Positions 60,815 to 64,000 of a stretch of DNA of 64,000 nt are shown here, one piece after another (position 1 is the stretch's first letter; each line of letters begins with the position of its first letter). The stretch covers positions 1-64,000 of the forward strand of contig JABDAV010000002.1 in assembly GCA_013289015.1 (NCBI GenBank), read 5' to 3'. A program made the translations under genes and the position numbers. The notes beneath the pieces were generated by a model. That model was not told where the DNA came from, searched no databases, and saw only the letters and a list, made by a program, of their open reading frames with translations. Source of the DNA: Bacteroidota bacterium (lineage in GTDB: Bacteria; Bacteroidota; Bacteroidia; Chitinophagales; Chitinophagaceae).

Positions 60815-60857
60815 TAGTATTATGTATTGCATAGTATTAAAATGTTGTATAACTTTG
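60815..60857 (+). promoter_or_regulatory. Candidate promoter and operator for padR-pspC
   Basis: TAGTATTATGTATTGCATAGTATTA repeat containing TTG (-33) 20 nt upstream of TAACTTTG (-7). Confidence 0.5.
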
Positions 60858-60885
60858 TTTCATCAATTAAATAAAAGACTCTTGT

Positions 60886-61257
60886 ATGGATATTCAAAAT
60901 ACACAAAGCCAGATGAGAAAGGGTGTACTGGAGTTTTGCATTTTATCAATCATACGACAGGGTGAAGTTTATCCGAGTGATATTGTTGATAAAATGAAAG
61001 GCGCAAACCTTCATATTTTAGAAGGTACACTTTACCCATTATTAACCAGGCTGAAAAATGCAGGTTATCTTACCTATAGGTGGGTGGAAAGCAATTCCGG
61101 GCCACCACGAAAATATTTTTTAATGACTGACGCAGGCCTTCAATTTTATGGTGAACTGGAACGCACCTGGAAAGAACTTGCAGATGCTGTACAAACACTA
61201 ACCTCAACAAACGGCAATATAGAAGTGCCGGAAGAAATTCCCAACAATAACCAATAA
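60886..61257 (+). CDS. PadR family transcriptional regulator
   Basis: MRKGVLEFCILSIIRQGEVYPSDIVDKMKGANLHILEGTLYPLLTRLKNAGYL. Confidence 0.94.
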   Translation: MDIQNTQSQMRKGVLEFCILSIIRQGEVYPSDIVDKMKGANLHILEGTLYPLLTRLKNAGYLTYRWVESNSGPPRKYFLMTDAGLQFYGELERTWKELADAVQTLTSTNGNIEVPEEIPNNNQ

Positions 61258-61268
61258 ACTTAAGTAAA

Positions 61269-63407
61269 ATGAAAAAGGTAATTAATATAAATTTTCAGGG
61301 CCGGGTAATTCCCATAGAGGAGACCGCCTATGAAATTTTAAAACGATATATTGATAGCCTGAGGCAATTCTTTGCGAATGAAGAAGGCAAAGACGAAATT
61401 ATAAACGACATAGAAAGCCGCATAGGTGAATTGTTTGATGAACAACTAAAAAAGGGCGCTCCTTGCATTACCGACGCCGATGTTGAAACTGTTATTGCAA
61501 GCATTGGCAGGCCGGAAGATTTTGAAGCCGATGATGCGGAATACCAGGGAACAAAAGCATCAGCAAATAAAACCTATGCTTCAGAAGCTGGCCCTCAGCA
61601 GGCATATGTGCGCCACGAAAGGTTTTACAGGGATGAAAACAATAAACTTATTGGTGGTGTTTGCGCAGGTTTGGCCAGTTATTTTGGTATTGACAAACTG
61701 GTTGTAAGAATACTCTTCGTGATCTTCACTTTTGCCTTTGCCTTTGGTATTGTGGCTTATCTTATTTTATGGGTAGCTATACCAAGTACGGCATCAGAAA
61801 AAATTGGTGCATACCGTAAACGTTTGTTTCGCGACCCGGAGAATAAACTCATAGGGGGTGTATGCGGTGGTTTGGCTTCTTATTTTGGTGTAAATGTCTG
61901 GATCCCGAGAGTTCTGTTTTTAATTCCGTTCTTATCTTTTGTAACAAACTGGAACCATTGGGGCGTATTTAATTTTCCCAATTTTATCAATCTCTCTTTT
62001 AGTCCCGGCGCAACATTACTCTATATTATTTTATGGCTTATAATTCCTGAAGCTGTTTCCACTTCAGACAAGCTTGAAATGAAGGGTGAAAAAATAGACC
62101 TGAACAGTATAAAAAATACGATTCAGAAAGATATGGAAGGCTTTGGCGAAAGGGCAAAAGATTTTGGTAAAGAGGTTGGCGAAAGAGCTTCTAAAATTGG
62201 AAGCGAAATTGGACAGCGTGGCAAGCAAATGGGTTCAGATGCAGGACATGCCGTGCGCAGATCCGGCAGAACCTTCGGCGATGTAATTGCACTGCTCTTC
62301 AAAATCTTTGCTTATTTTATATTGGCTGTTATTTTATTAGCCATTGTTGTTACTCTTTTTGGGTTAGGCATTGCAGCTACCGGGTTGCTTCCTTTTAAAC
62401 CATATATTATAGATAATGGCTGGCAAAGCATTCTTCTCTGGGGCACCTATATCTTCTTTATCTGGATCCCGGTTATTGGAATTATTACATGGATCGTACG
62501 GAAAATAACGCGTATAAGATCAAACAGCAACGTGATGCGTTTTGGTTTTGCCGCCATGTGGATATTGGGATGGATTTGCTTTATAGGATTACTGGCATCT
62601 TTAAGAAACGACTTCTCTTATCATAATAACCCTGTTGAAAATAATATAACACTCTCAAATGCAAGCATAGATAAAATGGAGGTTAAATTCAATAATAGCG
62701 ACAAATATTATTTCGACAATAATTTCTTTCATTTTGAACCATTTGCTTATGTTGATGAAGACACGGTTTCCATAAACAATATTCATGTGCGTATTTTAAA
62801 ATCCGGTAATGATAGCTTTAAAGTAAAAGTTTTGAAATTGGCTTATGGCACAACAAAGCTTGTTGCTGAACAGCGCGCAGACAATATAAATTTCAACATC
62901 AGTCAAACAGATTCGGTTTTAAATTTTGACAGAGGCATTCCGGTAACAAAAACAGATAAATTTCGCAACCAGTCGGTTTATGTAACCATTTATGTTCCGG
63001 TAGGAAAAAGAATTTATATAGATGACAATATTGGTTGGGGAAATGATTTTCATATTGATTTAGGAAATGACGTTGATGACTGGAACTGGAGGAGAAATAA
63101 TGAAGGATATGATTGGAGCAATAGTGTTGAATATATAATGACAAACGATGGGCTGAAACCTACGCATCCAACAGAGAATGATGATAATAACGATGATAAT
63201 AATTCAGACGACCAGCCGGCATCTCCTGCTCCTCCTGAAAAACCCGGCAAAGCTGATTCTTCAAAATATCATTATCAGCCTCCTTCTAATAATTCTTCAA
63301 CCGATACAATTAAGAAGGAAGCAAGCATCAATAATTCATCGAATATTAAATCAAGGGTAAACATTACAGATATCGCGTCTTCATTTTTTGAAAGGCTGTC
63401 TTTATAA
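61269..63407 (+). CDS. PspC domain protein with two PspC domains
   Basis: RFYRDENNKLIGGVCAGLASYFGIDKLVVRILF and RLFRDPENKLIGGVCGGLASYFGVNVWIPRVLF. Confidence 0.93.
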   Translation: MKKVININFQGRVIPIEETAYEILKRYIDSLRQFFANEEGKDEIINDIESRIGELFDEQLKKGAPCITDADVETVIASIGRPEDFEADDAEYQGTKASANKTYASEAGPQQAYVRHERFYRDENNKLIGGVCAGLASYFGIDKLVVRILFVIFTFAFAFGIVAYLILWVAIPSTASEKIGAYRKRLFRDPENKLIGGVCGGLASYFGVNVWIPRVLFLIPFLSFVTNWNHWGVFNFPNFINLSFSPGATLLYIILWLIIPEAVSTSDKLEMKGEKIDLNSIKNTIQKDMEGFGERAKDFGKEVGERASKIGSEIGQRGKQMGSDAGHAVRRSGRTFGDVIALLFKIFAYFILAVILLAIVVTLFGLGIAATGLLPFKPYIIDNGWQSILLWGTYIFFIWIPVIGIITWIVRKITRIRSNSNVMRFGFAAMWILGWICFIGLLASLRNDFSYHNNPVENNITLSNASIDKMEVKFNNSDKYYFDNNFFHFEPFAYVDEDTVSINNIHVRILKSGNDSFKVKVLKLAYGTTKLVAEQRADNINFNISQTDSVLNFDRGIPVTKTDKFRNQSVYVTIYVPVGKRIYIDDNIGWGNDFHIDLGNDVDDWNWRRNNEGYDWSNSVEYIMTNDGLKPTHPTENDDNNDDNNSDDQPASPAPPEKPGKADSSKYHYQPPSNNSSTDTIKKEASINNSSNIKSRVNITDIASSFFERLSL

Positions 63408-63430
63408 AATAGGTTAAGGTTGGGACTAAG

Positions 63431-63466
63431 CAGAACCCTTGCTGATTTCAGCGGGGTTCTTTTATT
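63431..63466 (+). terminator. Terminator downstream of the PspC gene
   Basis: GAACCCTTGCTGATTTCAGCGGGGTTCTTTTATTTTT. Confidence 0.75.
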
Positions 63467-63811
63467 TTTGATAGTCATATTATGTTTAACGGGTAAGCAT
63501 AGAGTTATCCTGAAAGGATTTCAACGGCAGATTGAGAACGCTGACCACCAGGTATCATTGCTGATAGCTGTAAGTATAGCTTTGCACACAAACCTGCTTG
63601 AACCATTTGTAAATGTTTTGCCCGAAGAATTGCGCATTATCCAACGGGAAAAAGATTTAAATAACCAGATAGATGATCTGAAAAAACAAAAGGATGATAC
63701 TATTAAAGAAAGAGATATTTATAAAAATATTTTGATGCAGGGCAAATCATAATTTTATTTGATTGAACAATCAAGTAATTTGTATTTTGCCATAATAACA
63801 AACTTGCTTTT

Positions 63812-64000
63812 ATGGAAACAATTCCTGTGGTTGACCTTGCCGGTTTTTTAAGCAACGATACAGGTAAGAAAAATGCGTTTGTAAATGCATTGGGCAAAGC
63901 ATACGAAACAGTTGGTTTTGTATCTGTAAAAAATCATGGAATTCCCGATGCGCTTATTCATGGCCTGTACAGTGAAGTACAACGGTTTTTTTCACTTCCG
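63812..64000 (+). CDS. isopenicillin N synthase-like 2OG-Fe(II) oxygenase, N-terminus (truncated by window edge)
   Basis: METIPVVDLAGFLSNDTGKKNAFVNALGKAYETVGFVSVKNHGIPDALIHGLYSEVQRFFSLP. Confidence 0.85.
   Translation, partial: METIPVVDLAGFLSNDTGKKNAFVNALGKAYETVGFVSVKNHGIPDALIHGLYSEVQRFFSLP

Noticed and set aside
63420-63752. 110-aa ORF after the PspC gene
   Set aside because: Its start overlaps the PspC terminator hairpin; a shorter product is possible but no start could be supported.

Overview
This 64 kb window looks like a chromosomal segment of a Bacteroidota member, probably Chitinophagaceae-like. The taxon is inferred from family content (DUF2851, DUF2480, DUF5606, Bat-type VWA/TPR genes, double-PspC protein) and TAnnTTTG promoter boxes. 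Most of it is ordinary housekeeping: maf, lipA, tRNA-Leu(TAG), tig, an acyl-CoA dehydrogenase, comB, a SWIM/SNF2 helicase, gcvT, recQ, kdsD/manC, nadA, a PpiD/SurA-type PPIase, kbl, bcp, a GH78 enzyme, a GH3-family protein, fabG, SulP plus carbonic anhydrase, msrB, adk, asnS, PadR plus PspC. I found no CRISPR array, prophage, transposase or classical defence island. The most unusual signals are small-scale: (1) an 11-unit AGAAT(G) array upstream of lipA whose spacing stays in register with about 10.5 bp; (2) a UbiA-family gene whose N-terminal half is on the minus strand and C-terminal half on the plus strand, meeting at ~320-331; (3) a GC-rich palindromic repeat carried in frame inside gcvT, related to a MITE-like inverted pair in the comB promoter region; (4) a ~580 bp nested inverted-repeat element at 27.7-28.3 kb whose core hairpin recurs at 49.7 kb; (5) a PIN toxin with an apparently frameshifted antitoxin; (6) a class D beta-lactamase with a divergent YGN region. 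All calls come from reading the sequence; no database search was run.
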